This document shows positions 15,410-23,308 of a stretch of DNA of 62,980 bases, piece after piece. Source of the DNA: Cellulophaga tyrosinoxydans. Lineage in GTDB: Bacteria; Bacteroidota; Bacteroidia; Flavobacteriales; Flavobacteriaceae. The translations under genes were made by a program, and so were the position numbers. The notes beneath the pieces are model-generated. The model was not told the DNA's origin, did no database searches, and was given only the letters and a program-made list of their open reading frames with translations. How positions within the stretch are numbered: the stretch's first letter is position 1; every line of letters starts with the position of its first letter. Location of the stretch: assembly GCF_900176415.1 (NCBI RefSeq), contig NZ_FWXO01000008.1, positions 1-62,980 of the forward strand, read 5' to 3'.

Positions 15410-15541
15410 GGCTTACACCTTATAAAATTAATTACTTAGTTATCGACTACGTATGAAAATCTTAGCAGATTTTCTATTTGGTTTTTATTTGTTTAATTAA
15501 GTGCATAAACCCGCCATTAATTATACATAAAAACGTTAACG
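15410..15541 (+). repeat. attC-like site p (132 bp)
   Basis: Left core GGCTTAC at 15410-15416 (AAC changed to TAC), right core GTTAACG at 15535-15541. Arms TATAAAATTAATTACTTAG and the complement of GCCATTAATTATACATA pair. Confidence 0.62.
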
Positions 15542-15576
15542 GTACTAAGAAAAACTACAGAACTAATTAAGAACAT

Positions 15577-16686
15577 ATGAAAATAGCAAAGAAAATAGGA
15601 AAGTGGTTTTTGGTAATACTGGGAGTAATTGTTACATTCATTTTAGTTATACTACTAATAATCCTAATCAATAGCTCTGGAGACGAAGAACCATTTTTAG
15701 ACGAAAAGGGTAATGTGCTCCCTAATAGTATTGCTATGCACGAGGATATGACCATAAATGGAGTGCCACAAAGGATTACCATTAGAGGAAAAGACAAGAA
15801 TAATCCTGTGCTACTCATAGTTCACGGAGGACCAGGTGCACCAATTTTACCGGTTATTTACAAACTCACAGGAATTGATTTGGAAGATTTATTTACGGTT
15901 TGCTATTGGGAACAAAGAGGCTCTGGATTAGCCTATAATGAAAGTATCCCTGATTCGTCCATTACTTTAACCCATATCGTAAATGATGGTTTGGAACTAT
16001 CAGAACACTTAAAAAAGACTTTTAAAAAAGATAAAATTTATATTGAAGGTTTATCATGGGGAACAGCGGTAGCAGCTTATATGGTTCAAAAACAGCCTGA
16101 ATTATATAACGCTTATATTGGTAGTGGTTTAATGGCTAATCTATCACTTTCGGAAGAATTATCGTATGAATTTGCACTATCAGAATCATTAAAACATAAT
16201 GATACCATTTCAATCAATCTATTAAAACAAATTGGAAAACCACCTTATGTTAAAAACTCAAAAAATTCAGTAACCGAAGCGTTTGAAATAGAACGACAGA
16301 TTGTAATGAAGTATGCACCGATAAAATTAGATACCGATTTTAATTTTATTAAAAGTATGTTTTTAGATAATGGGTTAACGTTTAAGGAAAAATTTACAGA
16401 TATGATAAATAGTCCTGAGTCTTACTATCCTGCAGCTAAGATTTTAGAATCTACCGCGATTGATATGAATTTAATGCGTGATATTCCTGAATTGAAAGTG
16501 CCAATTTATATATTACAAGGAGACAATGACCATTTTACCGAAACGTCTGTAGCCAAGATGTATTTTGATTCCATTATTGCGCCATCTAAAAAATGGTTTT
16601 TATTTGAAAATGGAACGCACGGAGTACAGGTTGAATATCCAGAAAAATATCGTTCAATATATATCCATGAAATACTGGGGAAATAA
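15577..16686 (+). CDS. Alpha/beta hydrolase, prolyl aminopeptidase-like
   Basis: A 369-residue protein with an N-terminal membrane anchor (WFLVILGVIVTFILVILLIILI) and an alpha/beta hydrolase fold. HGGPGAP gives the oxyanion hole and WEQRGSG is typical of the proline iminopeptidase group. GLSWGT holds the nucleophile Ser160; GDNDHF (Asp316 or Asp318) and THGVQ (His348) complete the triad. The substrate is unknown. It is the last cassette gene on this side; its ends (GTTAACG against CGCTAAT) no longer pair perfectly. Confidence 0.85.
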   Translation: MKIAKKIGKWFLVILGVIVTFILVILLIILINSSGDEEPFLDEKGNVLPNSIAMHEDMTINGVPQRITIRGKDKNNPVLLIVHGGPGAPILPVIYKLTGIDLEDLFTVCYWEQRGSGLAYNESIPDSSITLTHIVNDGLELSEHLKKTFKKDKIYIEGLSWGTAVAAYMVQKQPELYNAYIGSGLMANLSLSEELSYEFALSESLKHNDTISINLLKQIGKPPYVKNSKNSVTEAFEIERQIVMKYAPIKLDTDFNFIKSMFLDNGLTFKEKFTDMINSPESYYPAAKILESTAIDMNLMRDIPELKVPIYILQGDNDHFTETSVAKMYFDSIIAPSKKWFLFENGTHGVQVEYPEKYRSIYIHEILGK

Positions 16687-16693
16687 TTACTAT

Positions 16694-16836
16694 CGCTAAT
16701 ACCATGTATAATTAATTACTAGATCTAGCCTACTCACGAATCGCGAAGTATGCAGATTCTTGGATTTTCTATTTGGTGATTGTATAAAAATAATTGCCTA
16801 AATGTAGAGTCTATGCTTTAATTCCATAAACATTCG
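16694..16836 (+). repeat. Eroded terminal attC-like site q
   Basis: Only the left half (CGCTAAT core, then ATGTATAATTAATTACTAGATCTAGCC) is clear. A second partial left arm (TTGTATAAAAATAATTGCC, about 16778) follows, so it may be two fused half-sites. No GTT right core is recognisable near 16830. The array ends here, before a convergent chromosomal gene. Confidence 0.5.
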
Positions 16837-16862
16837 TAGAATATAAATTGGTAATTATCAGT

Positions 16863-17822
16863 CTAATTCCGAGCCATTTTATTGGCAATAATACTTATAA
16901 TAAAAATTTGAAAACCATGAAAAAGCATTATTGGCAATAAAACAATTCCTATACTTGCGGCATTCTGGTATAAAATTTTAGAGAAAATAGTACCATGAAC
17001 TAGTGATTTTTTGGTGCCACAAAATTGTGCAGTGATTTTATCTTCACGATTAAATCCGAGTTTATTACTAACAATTCCCGTAAAATAATAAACGAAGTAA
17101 AATAACAAAATAACACAAATAACTATTACTACAAGATTGGAGGCTTCTAATGAACTAAATACATTCTCGTCAAAAGAAGTGGCAAAACTTTTGTAGATAA
17201 TTAATAAAATTACTGATTTATCAAATGTAGAAAGGTAAGTATTGTATTTAGCCGCTTGTTTTGCAAAAAACCTATGTAAAAAGAGTCCTAAAATTAATGG
17301 CAGCAGAACTTCTGTTAGTAGTTTGATATAGATTTCACCTAAATCAAAATTTGAATTGGAATTGTTTAGAAATAATCCCATCCATAAAGGCGTAATTACA
17401 ATTCCGATTAAACCGGAAATACTGGCGTTAAAAATAGCTGCAGGTATATTACCTTTAGCGATTGAAACCATTACCACAGAAGACGAAACGGTTGAGGGCA
17501 ACGATGCCAAAAAGAAAATAGCCAACCAAATACTTCTATTATGCTCTGAATGAACAAATGGTAAGAATAACAAAACAATTATCGGAAATATTAAAAAAGT
17601 ACTAGCTTGTACCAGAAGGTGAAGCTTCCAATTTTTTAATCCAACTTTTACTTTTTCGGGACTGAGTTTTAGTCCGTAAAAAAAGAATATTAATGAAATT
17701 CCTATACTTGCAAGTAAATTTAGGTTAACCGGACTGGATTTGCTGCCAAATTGTGGGAATATATACGCCAGTAATACCGTTGTTGCTATCGCAATTACAA
17801 ACTTGTCAATTTTAAAATTCAT
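16863..17822 (-). CDS. BASS-family (bile acid:sodium symporter-like) transporter
   Basis: A 319-residue membrane protein with about nine to ten hydrophobic helices. The pattern (IGISLIFFFYGLKLSPEKV near residues 40-58, FFLASLPSTVSSSVVMVSIAKGN near 100-122, GTKKSLVHG near 269-277) fits the SBF-like family that includes YfeH. Members of this family move organic anions with sodium, but the substrate here is unknown. It is the first gene outside the cassette array and faces it. Confidence 0.85.
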   Translation of the reverse strand: MNFKIDKFVIAIATTVLLAYIFPQFGSKSSPVNLNLLASIGISLIFFFYGLKLSPEKVKVGLKNWKLHLLVQASTFLIFPIIVLLFLPFVHSEHNRSIWLAIFFLASLPSTVSSSVVMVSIAKGNIPAAIFNASISGLIGIVITPLWMGLFLNNSNSNFDLGEIYIKLLTEVLLPLILGLFLHRFFAKQAAKYNTYLSTFDKSVILLIIYKSFATSFDENVFSSLEASNLVVIVICVILLFYFVYYFTGIVSNKLGFNREDKITAQFCGTKKSLVHGTIFSKILYQNAASIGIVLLPIMLFHGFQIFIISIIANKMARN

Positions 17823-18187
17823 CTAATTATTTGTATGCTAAATAATATATTTTATGATAAAAACCGTCAAAGATAGTAACTATTAATCCGAGTACAATTC
17901 CAATGGACAAAGCTTTTTATTTAGATTCCTCGAATAGTTCATTAAAGCTTGGAACAAAAGCTGATTTGATTATTATATTATAAAAACCATTAAAAGATTA
18001 TTACGCTTACAATGCGTTAGAAAATTGGTTATTAGACATGAAGTTGTAAAAAGAAACGATTTAGGGGTACAATAATAATTTAAAGCTGCATCCAGCTATT
18101 AAAACAGTTGGCACCAAGTAGTATTTTGTTTAAAAAACAAGCGTAATAATCTGGTAGGTAAAACCGATAAAAAAAGACGAAAATTTT
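17823..18187. other. Gene-free stretch, possibly decayed coding sequence
   Basis: No intact frame is present. Around 17990-18110 the + strand shows coding-like pieces (for example NALENWLLDMKL and NNLKLHPAIKTVGTK) broken by stops. This may be the remains of a small gene, possibly phage-related, but the pieces are too short to identify. The right end holds a terminator for the next gene. Confidence 0.35.
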
Positions 18188-18201
18188 TTAATTTTCGTCT
18201 T
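18170..18201 (-). terminator. Terminator of the small lipoprotein gene
   Basis: AAGACGAAAATT (18174-18185) and AATTTTCGTCTT (18190-18201) form a 12-bp stem with a run of T on the - strand side. The hairpin overlaps the last codons and stop of the lipoprotein gene. Confidence 0.75.
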
Positions 18202-18676
18202 CAGGTTTAATAAATTCCGATTGATATTTTTCTAAAAATTTCTTTTGTCTCGACATCATTTCTTGTCTTACCTTATCGAGATTCATAAAATCTTTACCAA
18301 AATCACTTTTAAAAAAATCATCATTAAAAAAATGCTTGCTAAAAAGTGAATCACGAGAAAAAACAGCATCAAAACCTTGGTCTTCAAATACCGAAAAATC
18401 AGTAAAAAATTTTGATTTAAAAGATTGCATTAAACTATCACGTTTTGATAGTGAAAGATTATCGAACTTAGTATTGGAAGACCACGAATAAATACTATCA
18501 AATCTAATCAGGTTTCCATCCTCATCAAACTCTTTATTCACTTGCCAAGAACCCTTTGGTTGTTCAACAATCTCTTTTTTTGCCTCTTTAGATTCTATGT
18601 TATTGGTTTCATTTTTTTGTCCGTTACAACCAATACTTAAAAAGCCAACTAATCCTAATAAAACATACTTTTTCAT
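18188..18676 (-). CDS. Small lipoprotein of unknown function
   Basis: A 162-residue protein with a lipoprotein signal (MKKYVLLGLVGFLSIGC). The mature part is charged and helical (SLSKRDSLMQSFKSKFF, REEMMSRQKKFLEKYQ-like end) with no recognised domain. Eleven bases separate it from the small gene upstream, so they may be cotranscribed. Confidence 0.7.
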   Translation of the reverse strand: MKKYVLLGLVGFLSIGCNGQKNETNNIESKEAKKEIVEQPKGSWQVNKEFDEDGNLIRFDSIYSWSSNTKFDNLSLSKRDSLMQSFKSKFFTDFSVFEDQGFDAVFSRDSLFSKHFFNDDFFKSDFGKDFMNLDKVRQEMMSRQKKFLEKYQSEFIKPEDEN

Positions 18677-18687
18677 TACTTTATTTT

Positions 18688-18948
18688 TTAGGTTAAACGT
18701 AATTTTTGAGTTGGTGTATTTGTAATAAACAAACCATTACCATCTATGGATTTAATCAAATTATTTTGGTGAAATATAGCTGATTTACGTTCACCATTCT
18801 TGTACCAAACACATTCCAAATAAGTATCATTATCAATTACACCAAGTAGCTTGTCTTTTCTTGAAATATATTTTAGTACCTGCATTTTTGGAGCCGTAAG
18901 CTTTCCTTTCGCTTTTACCCATTCTCCAGGCTTAAATTTTCTTGACAT
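18688..18948 (-). CDS. Small YodC/DUF2158-like protein
   Basis: An 86-residue soluble protein. FKPGEWVKAKGKLTAPKMQV at the start, then YLECVWYKNGERKSAIFHQNNL, matches the general layout of YodC-type proteins (a small SH3-like beta barrel with V-x-C-x-W in the middle and F-x4-L near the end). Similarity is by eye and moderate. Function unknown. It lies between Hsp20 and a lipoprotein on the same strand. Confidence 0.55.
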   Translation of the reverse strand: MSRKFKPGEWVKAKGKLTAPKMQVLKYISRKDKLLGVIDNDTYLECVWYKNGERKSAIFHQNNLIKSIDGNGLFITNTPTQKLRLT

Positions 18949-18985
18949 AACACTACCCTATTAAGTAAACTAATACCATTATAGT

Positions 18986-19017
18986 AAAAAGGAGACCGAT
19001 GTATTGGTCTCCTTTAA
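18986..19017 (-). terminator. Terminator of the Hsp20 gene
   Basis: AAAGGAGACC (18988-18997) and GGTCTCCTTT (19006-19015) form a 10-bp perfect stem with an 8-base loop; on the - strand it ends in a T run. It lies just downstream of the Hsp20 stop. Confidence 0.85.
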
Positions 19018-19046
19018 AATACATCAAATCAAATATTGATAAATCA

Positions 19047-19523
19047 TTACGAGATGTTAATGACTCTAGCGGGCTTTTGCTTAGCCTCTTCTTTTTTAGG
19101 CAAGAGAATGCTCAAAATACCTTCTTTATAATTCGCATTAATCTTTTCATCATCTACTGTCTCCGGCAATGTAAAAGTTCTTTTAAATGATGAATAGCCA
19201 AACTCTCTACGAGTATAATTTACATGCTTCTGCTCTTCTTCCTCTTTTGTTTCTGTTGAGATAGATAAGATTTGATTATCAAGATCAATAGTAAAGTCTG
19301 ATTTTTTTAATCCAGGAACCGCCATTTCCACCATATAGGCATCAGCTGTTTCTTTAATATTCACCTTTGGCAAGGTTATTCCTGTATTAAAATTTGAAGT
19401 AAATACTGAAGGTAAATCTCTATTAAATAGATCATCTAACCAATTAGACCAAGTTGGGAAGTTTACATTCGAATTTGTGTTTGTTAAACTTCCGTTTTTA
19501 GGAACAGTTACTAAATTGCTCAT
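19047..19523 (-). CDS. Hsp20/alpha-crystallin small heat shock protein
   Basis: A 158-residue protein with a variable N-terminus (PTWSNWLDDLFNRDLPS) and an alpha-crystallin domain: VNIKETADAYMVEMAVPGLKK, LSISTETKEEEEQKHVNYTRRE, FKRTFTLPETVDDEKINANYK, GILSILLPKKE. A C-terminal V-I-N-I tail supplies the I/V-x-I motif for oligomer contacts. It acts as an ATP-independent holdase in the cytoplasm. It has its own terminator and a long upstream region with a palindrome at 19703-19715. Confidence 0.95.
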   Translation of the reverse strand: MSNLVTVPKNGSLTNTNSNVNFPTWSNWLDDLFNRDLPSVFTSNFNTGITLPKVNIKETADAYMVEMAVPGLKKSDFTIDLDNQILSISTETKEEEEQKHVNYTRREFGYSSFKRTFTLPETVDDEKINANYKEGILSILLPKKEEAKQKPARVINIS

Positions 19524-19702
19524 AATTACAAAATTTTAAATTAAACATTATTTCAAACTAGAAATCCTATTGATTTCATTAAAAATCGAACAAAAAAAAT
19601 ACCAAAATAAAGTAGCAACTTTACAGCCTAAATCTTTTATAAAATTCTTAAGAAAAAAATGTCAATTCTTCAGAAGCTGTGTCGATTTTTCATTTTGCAA
19701 AA

Positions 19703-19715
19703 TGTCAATTTGACA
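19703..19715. promoter_or_regulatory. Palindrome upstream of hsp20
   Basis: TGTCAATTTGACA is a perfect 6-1-6 palindrome, and TGTCAATT also occurs about 45 bases to the left. It lies about 180 bases upstream of the hsp20 start. It could be an operator, but no known regulator motif is matched. Confidence 0.3.
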
Positions 19716-19854
19716 CTTAAAACTAGGCCTTTATTTAGTTTTATCAGAAGTCGGTATAATTAGGGATTGCCTCGTCCTAAATAGCATTATTTATAAACGA
19801 AAAACACTACTAACCATATGATTAATAGTGTTCTAGTATTGAACATTTAAGTTC

Positions 19855-19871
19855 GTCGGGATGACAGGATT
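19855..19871 (-). repeat. Left att site of the island (tRNA-Pro 3' fragment)
   Basis: 17 bp identical to the acceptor stem, T-stem 3' side and part of the T-loop of the tRNA-Pro gene at 47118-47191, in the same orientation. Identity stops abruptly on both sides. Confidence 0.82.
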
Positions 19872-19927
19872 GATATTAATGATTCCAATAAACTGAATAC
19901 CAATAAGTTAAATATTAAATCAGTCAT

Positions 19928-19948
19928 TAGGACACCTTTTTAGACACC
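19928..19948. repeat. Paired short direct repeats inside the left att site
   Basis: TAGGACACC (19928-19936) and TAGACACC (19941-19948), 13 bases apart. The same motif, twice, lies inside the right end of the island in the same orientation. They are probably arm-type binding sites for the recombinase. Confidence 0.6.
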
Positions 19949-20209
19949 TAATTACAGTTTTTAAAGCTTTCAAACATAAAAGTAAACTATATAAACATAA
20001 AAAAGCCTAAAATAATTGATTTTTAAGGTTGATAGCTTTATTGTAGTTATTCTTAAACATGATATTAATTAATGATTTTTCATTCCTCTTTTTAGAAATA
20101 TATGCAGATGACTATTAGAATCTATGCCATAATAAGTTTTCACTAAAATTCTTAATTGATTATCTAAAGAAAATACTGAGTTTTGAAAAGAATTTTTGCT
20201 TATTTAAAA

Positions 20210-20250
20210 TGGGAACTGGACTCGAACCAGTGACCTTCGGGTTATGAGCT
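20210..20250 (-). pseudogene. 3' fragment of a tRNA-Met gene (integration scar)
   Basis: On the - strand the sequence reads from the anticodon loop (CTCATAA, anticodon CAT) through the 3' side of the anticodon stem, variable loop, T-arm and acceptor stem of a tRNA, ending CCCA. The 5' half is missing and the sequence changes at the anticodon loop, a usual crossover point for tyrosine recombinases. Two CGTATGCA repeats (20311-20318, 20323-20330) follow at about the same distance as the TAGGACACC pair from the tRNA-Pro fragment. Confidence 0.72.
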
Positions 20251-20755
20251 CTATGCTAAAATCACTTTAAGCATAAATTTTAAGCTCAAAATCCCTGAAA
20301 ATTATAAAATCGTATGCAAAAACGTATGCACTTTTTAGTTTTCTGATTATAGAAATAATTGCTCTAATTTAATTATATAAATTATACCATTCAACAAAAT
20401 TCAAATAAAAAAATTAACGAAACCTCTAAACTTAAAATAAACTCAATACATCTTAACAAGTTCATTTTTTATTCAAACCTTATAAATTCTTTATTAATTT
20501 AATACTAATAATTAAACATCTATTTACTTCTTGGTAGCCGATTTAGTAACTTATTTAATGAGATCTTCTGAATTGATTTACATTAGTACAACCTGTTGCA
20601 AATATAATATGGTTTTAATAATTAAAAAGCTGAAATTATAAACCATGGAAATAACGAAATGAACTAATTGCAACATTTGTTTTAATTATTGCATCATAAA
20701 TATTTATTTCTTTTTAAGAAGAAACTAATTTTATACAACTAAAAACAAGTTATAT

Positions 20756-22978
20756 ATGAACACAAAAAAAACAAAAACAAAAGCTTTAAAAATAGCATTA
20801 GTCTTAATTAGTTTTTTAATAAACGCTCCTAAAACTTTCGCACAAAACAATGATACAAAATCGCAAAAAATCGACGTCTTAGAATCTAAAATAGACAGTA
20901 TCATATCCTTATTAACTTTAAAGGAAAAAGTAGACATGTGCCATGCACAATCTAAATTCAGTTCAAAAGGAGTAGAAAGACTGGGGATTCCAGAAATATG
21001 GATGTCTGATGGTCCACATGGCGTACGAGCTGAAATAAGTTGGGACTCTTGGGAATATGCCGGATGGACCAATGATTCCATCACAGCTTTTCCTGCCCTT
21101 ACTTGTTTAGCTGCAACTTTTAATCCTATATTATCAGGAGAATATGGTTATAATCTTGGTGAAGAAGCCAGATACCGAAAAAAGGATATCTTACTTGGTC
21201 CTGGAGTTAACATTTACAGAACCCCACTTAACGGAAGAAATTTTGAATACATGGGCGAAGACCCATTTCTAGCTTCAACCATGGTTGTTCCATATATTAA
21301 AGGTGTTCAAAAAAACGGTGTAGCTGCTTGTGTTAAGCACTATGCACTAAACAACCAAGAATTATGGCGTAATGAGGTAAGTGTTGAAGTTAGCGACCGA
21401 GCCCTTTACGAAATATATTTACCAGCGTTTAAAGCTGCGGTGATTGACGGAGGTGTTTGGTCTATAATGGGAGCTTACAATAAGTTTAGAGGTCAGTACT
21501 GTTGCCATAATGAATTACTATTGAATAACATATTAAAGAAAGACTGGGCTTTTGATGGTGTTGTAGTAAGCGACTGGAGTGGCGCACACGACACCTATGA
21601 ATCTGCCCTATTTGGATTAGATATTGAAATGGGAACCGGTACAGATGGTTTAGGTTCATCAACAGCCAATCACTACGATAATTATTATTTGGCAACGCCA
21701 TTTTTAAAATCAATAAAATCTGGAGAAATTGATGAAGCCGTTGTAAACGATAAAGTTAGACGCATACTAAGATTAATGTATAGAACTAACATGAGTTCTA
21801 ATCGCCCGTTGGGTCGCGTAAATAATAAAGAACATCACGACATTGCACGTAAAGTGGCACAAGAAGGCATTGTTTTACTTAAAAACAAAAACAATTTCTT
21901 TCCTGTAAAAGATGAAAACATAACGATAGCTGTCATTGGGGAAAACGCAACCCGTTCTATGACGGCTGGTGGAGGTTCTTCAGAATTAAAACCTCAATTC
22001 GAAATCTCACCTTTAGCAGGTTTAAAAGCGCGCTATAAAAACGCAACTATTGTACACGCTATGGGGTATGCTACTGGCCCATCGGTTTATGATGCCATTA
22101 TTCCTTCTAAACTTAATGCCGACTCGCTAAGAGTTGAAGCCATAAAAGTTGCAAAAAATGCAGATATAGTCTTGTTTTTTGGCGGATTGAATAAAAGCCA
22201 TTTACAAGATTGTGAAGGTGCCGACAGAAAACAGTTTAATTTACCTTTTGGTCAAGACGAACTGCTTAACGACATCTTAAGTGTAAATAAAAATGTTGGG
22301 TATATTTTAATGTCAGGTAATGCGGTTGAAATGCCATGGTTAAACCAAGTAAATGGTGTTATGCAAACCTGGTACCTTGGCAGTATGGCTGGACAAGGTA
22401 TTGCCGATGTAATAAGTGGCGATGTAAACCCTTCTGGAAAATTACCATTTTCTTTCCCTGTAAAATTGAAGGATAATGCAGCACACGCTTTTGGAGAATC
22501 ATCGTACCCCGGCATAAATTACACACAAACCTATAAAGAAGATATTTTAGTTGGATACAGATGGCATGAAACAAAAAAAATAGATCCCCTGTATGCTTTT
22601 GGTTATGGACTTTCATATACTAATTTTAATATAACTGGTATTAAAACAGATAAAAAAACATACCAGCCAAACGACAAAATTAAAGTAACCTGCCAAATTA
22701 CAAATACTGGTAATTTAGATGGTGCCGAGGTTATTCAAGTATATATAGGCAAACCAAAATCTGAAGTAAAAAGAGCACTAAAGGAACTAAAAGGATTTCA
22801 AAAAATCCATTTAAAAGTTGGGGAGCAAAAAAATGCTGAACTAACTATTGATGCAGCTGATCTAGCTTTTTATGATGAATCTATTTCTGATTGGAATCTT
22901 GAAAAAGGAGATTACAAAATTTATATAGGTAACGCTTCTAATAGCATTAATAAAATTATAAATATAAATATAAAATAA
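20756..22978 (+). CDS. GH3 family beta-glycosidase (no PA14 insert)
   Basis: A 740-residue enzyme with a signal peptide (LKIALVLISFLINAPKTFAQ). The domains are GH3 N-terminal barrel (about 60-350), GH3 C-terminal domain (about 390-620) and a fibronectin-III-like end (about 650-735). Asp273 in VVVSDWSGAHD is the expected nucleophile; KHYALNNQE and the LLGPGVNIYRTPLNGRNFEYMGEDP loop are typical. It removes terminal sugars from beta-linked oligosaccharides, probably glucose or xylose. It faces the other genes of the locus, so it has a separate promoter; its terminator follows. Confidence 0.93.
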   Translation: MNTKKTKTKALKIALVLISFLINAPKTFAQNNDTKSQKIDVLESKIDSIISLLTLKEKVDMCHAQSKFSSKGVERLGIPEIWMSDGPHGVRAEISWDSWEYAGWTNDSITAFPALTCLAATFNPILSGEYGYNLGEEARYRKKDILLGPGVNIYRTPLNGRNFEYMGEDPFLASTMVVPYIKGVQKNGVAACVKHYALNNQELWRNEVSVEVSDRALYEIYLPAFKAAVIDGGVWSIMGAYNKFRGQYCCHNELLLNNILKKDWAFDGVVVSDWSGAHDTYESALFGLDIEMGTGTDGLGSSTANHYDNYYLATPFLKSIKSGEIDEAVVNDKVRRILRLMYRTNMSSNRPLGRVNNKEHHDIARKVAQEGIVLLKNKNNFFPVKDENITIAVIGENATRSMTAGGGSSELKPQFEISPLAGLKARYKNATIVHAMGYATGPSVYDAIIPSKLNADSLRVEAIKVAKNADIVLFFGGLNKSHLQDCEGADRKQFNLPFGQDELLNDILSVNKNVGYILMSGNAVEMPWLNQVNGVMQTWYLGSMAGQGIADVISGDVNPSGKLPFSFPVKLKDNAAHAFGESSYPGINYTQTYKEDILVGYRWHETKKIDPLYAFGYGLSYTNFNITGIKTDKKTYQPNDKIKVTCQITNTGNLDGAEVIQVYIGKPKSEVKRALKELKGFQKIHLKVGEQKNAELTIDAADLAFYDESISDWNLEKGDYKIYIGNASNSINKIININIK

Positions 22979-22993
22979 TTTCAAGTGAACACT

Positions 22994-23070
22994 AATAAAA
23001 AAAAGCTATTCAAAAAGTTTGATTTAACGTTAACAACGCTTTAATCTCTTTTTAAATAGCTTTTTTTTGT
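22994..23070 (+). terminator. Terminator of the first GH3 gene
   Basis: AAAAAAAGCTATT near 22997 pairs with AATAGCTTTTTTT near 23056-23068, with further pairing inside (CAAAAAG with CTTTTT). The 3' arm ends in a T run on the + strand. Confidence 0.8.
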
Positions 23071-23308
23071 TATCAAACTCAATTTTCGCATACTAAAAAC
23101 ACTTGTATTCACATGGTAGCTATTCTAAAGGTCCATAACTAATTACCTCCCTTCATCCATAAGTATCGCTAAAAATTGAGGCTATTTTATTTGAGAAAGA
23201 AATATTATAATTTCCCCACTTGCATATCACAAATAACATGCTAAAACTTACATATAAAAAGTTTTAAAATCTTCACATAGTATCTATCAAAATTATTAAA
23301 CAATTACT

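Larger units (their letters stand above)
1..16840 (+). mobile_element. Integron-like gene cassette array without integrase in window
   Basis: About 16 cassettes, with every gene on the + strand, are separated by 17 related imperfect palindromes. Most sites are 131-133 bp or 191-197 bp, and one is 69 bp. Sites begin with a 7-base core ending AAC and end with a core starting GTT, as in attC sites (RYYYAAC ... GTTRRRY). The start of each cassette pairs with the sequence after its own gene rather than with the other end of the same site. This is the signature of cassettes cut at G/TT and circularised. No integron integrase is visible here, so within the window this is a cluster of attC sites lacking integrase; the array continues past the left edge. 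The system assignment is inferred from structure, not from homology search. Confidence 0.78.
19524..20755. other. Long intergenic region with two integration scars
   Basis: There is no protein gene in 1.2 kb. It holds, from left, the upstream region of hsp20 with a palindrome TGTCAATTTGACA (19703-19715), a hairpin AACACTA...TAGTGTT (19802-19831), the left att site of the island (19855-19871), short direct repeats (19928-19948), a tRNA-Met 3' fragment (20210-20250) with its own short repeats (20311-20330), and the AT-rich leader of the first GH3 gene. Confidence 0.75.

Noticed and set aside
145..16840. The regularly recurring palindromes as a CRISPR array
   Set aside because: Units are 69-256 bp, spaced by whole genes rather than short uniform spacers, and no cas genes are present.
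145..16840. The palindromes as riboswitches or structured RNAs
   Set aside because: Terminal bases vary with the cassette and pair across the gene, which fits recombination sites rather than ligand-binding RNA.
17990..18120. A phage terminase-like gene
   Set aside because: A few segments look coding, but several stops interrupt all frames and similarity is too weak to name.
18999..19190. A 63-residue frame on the + strand
   Set aside because: Antisense to the Hsp20 gene and its terminator.
19802..19831. A terminator left of the island
   Set aside because: The hairpin is good but has no T run and no gene ends next to it.
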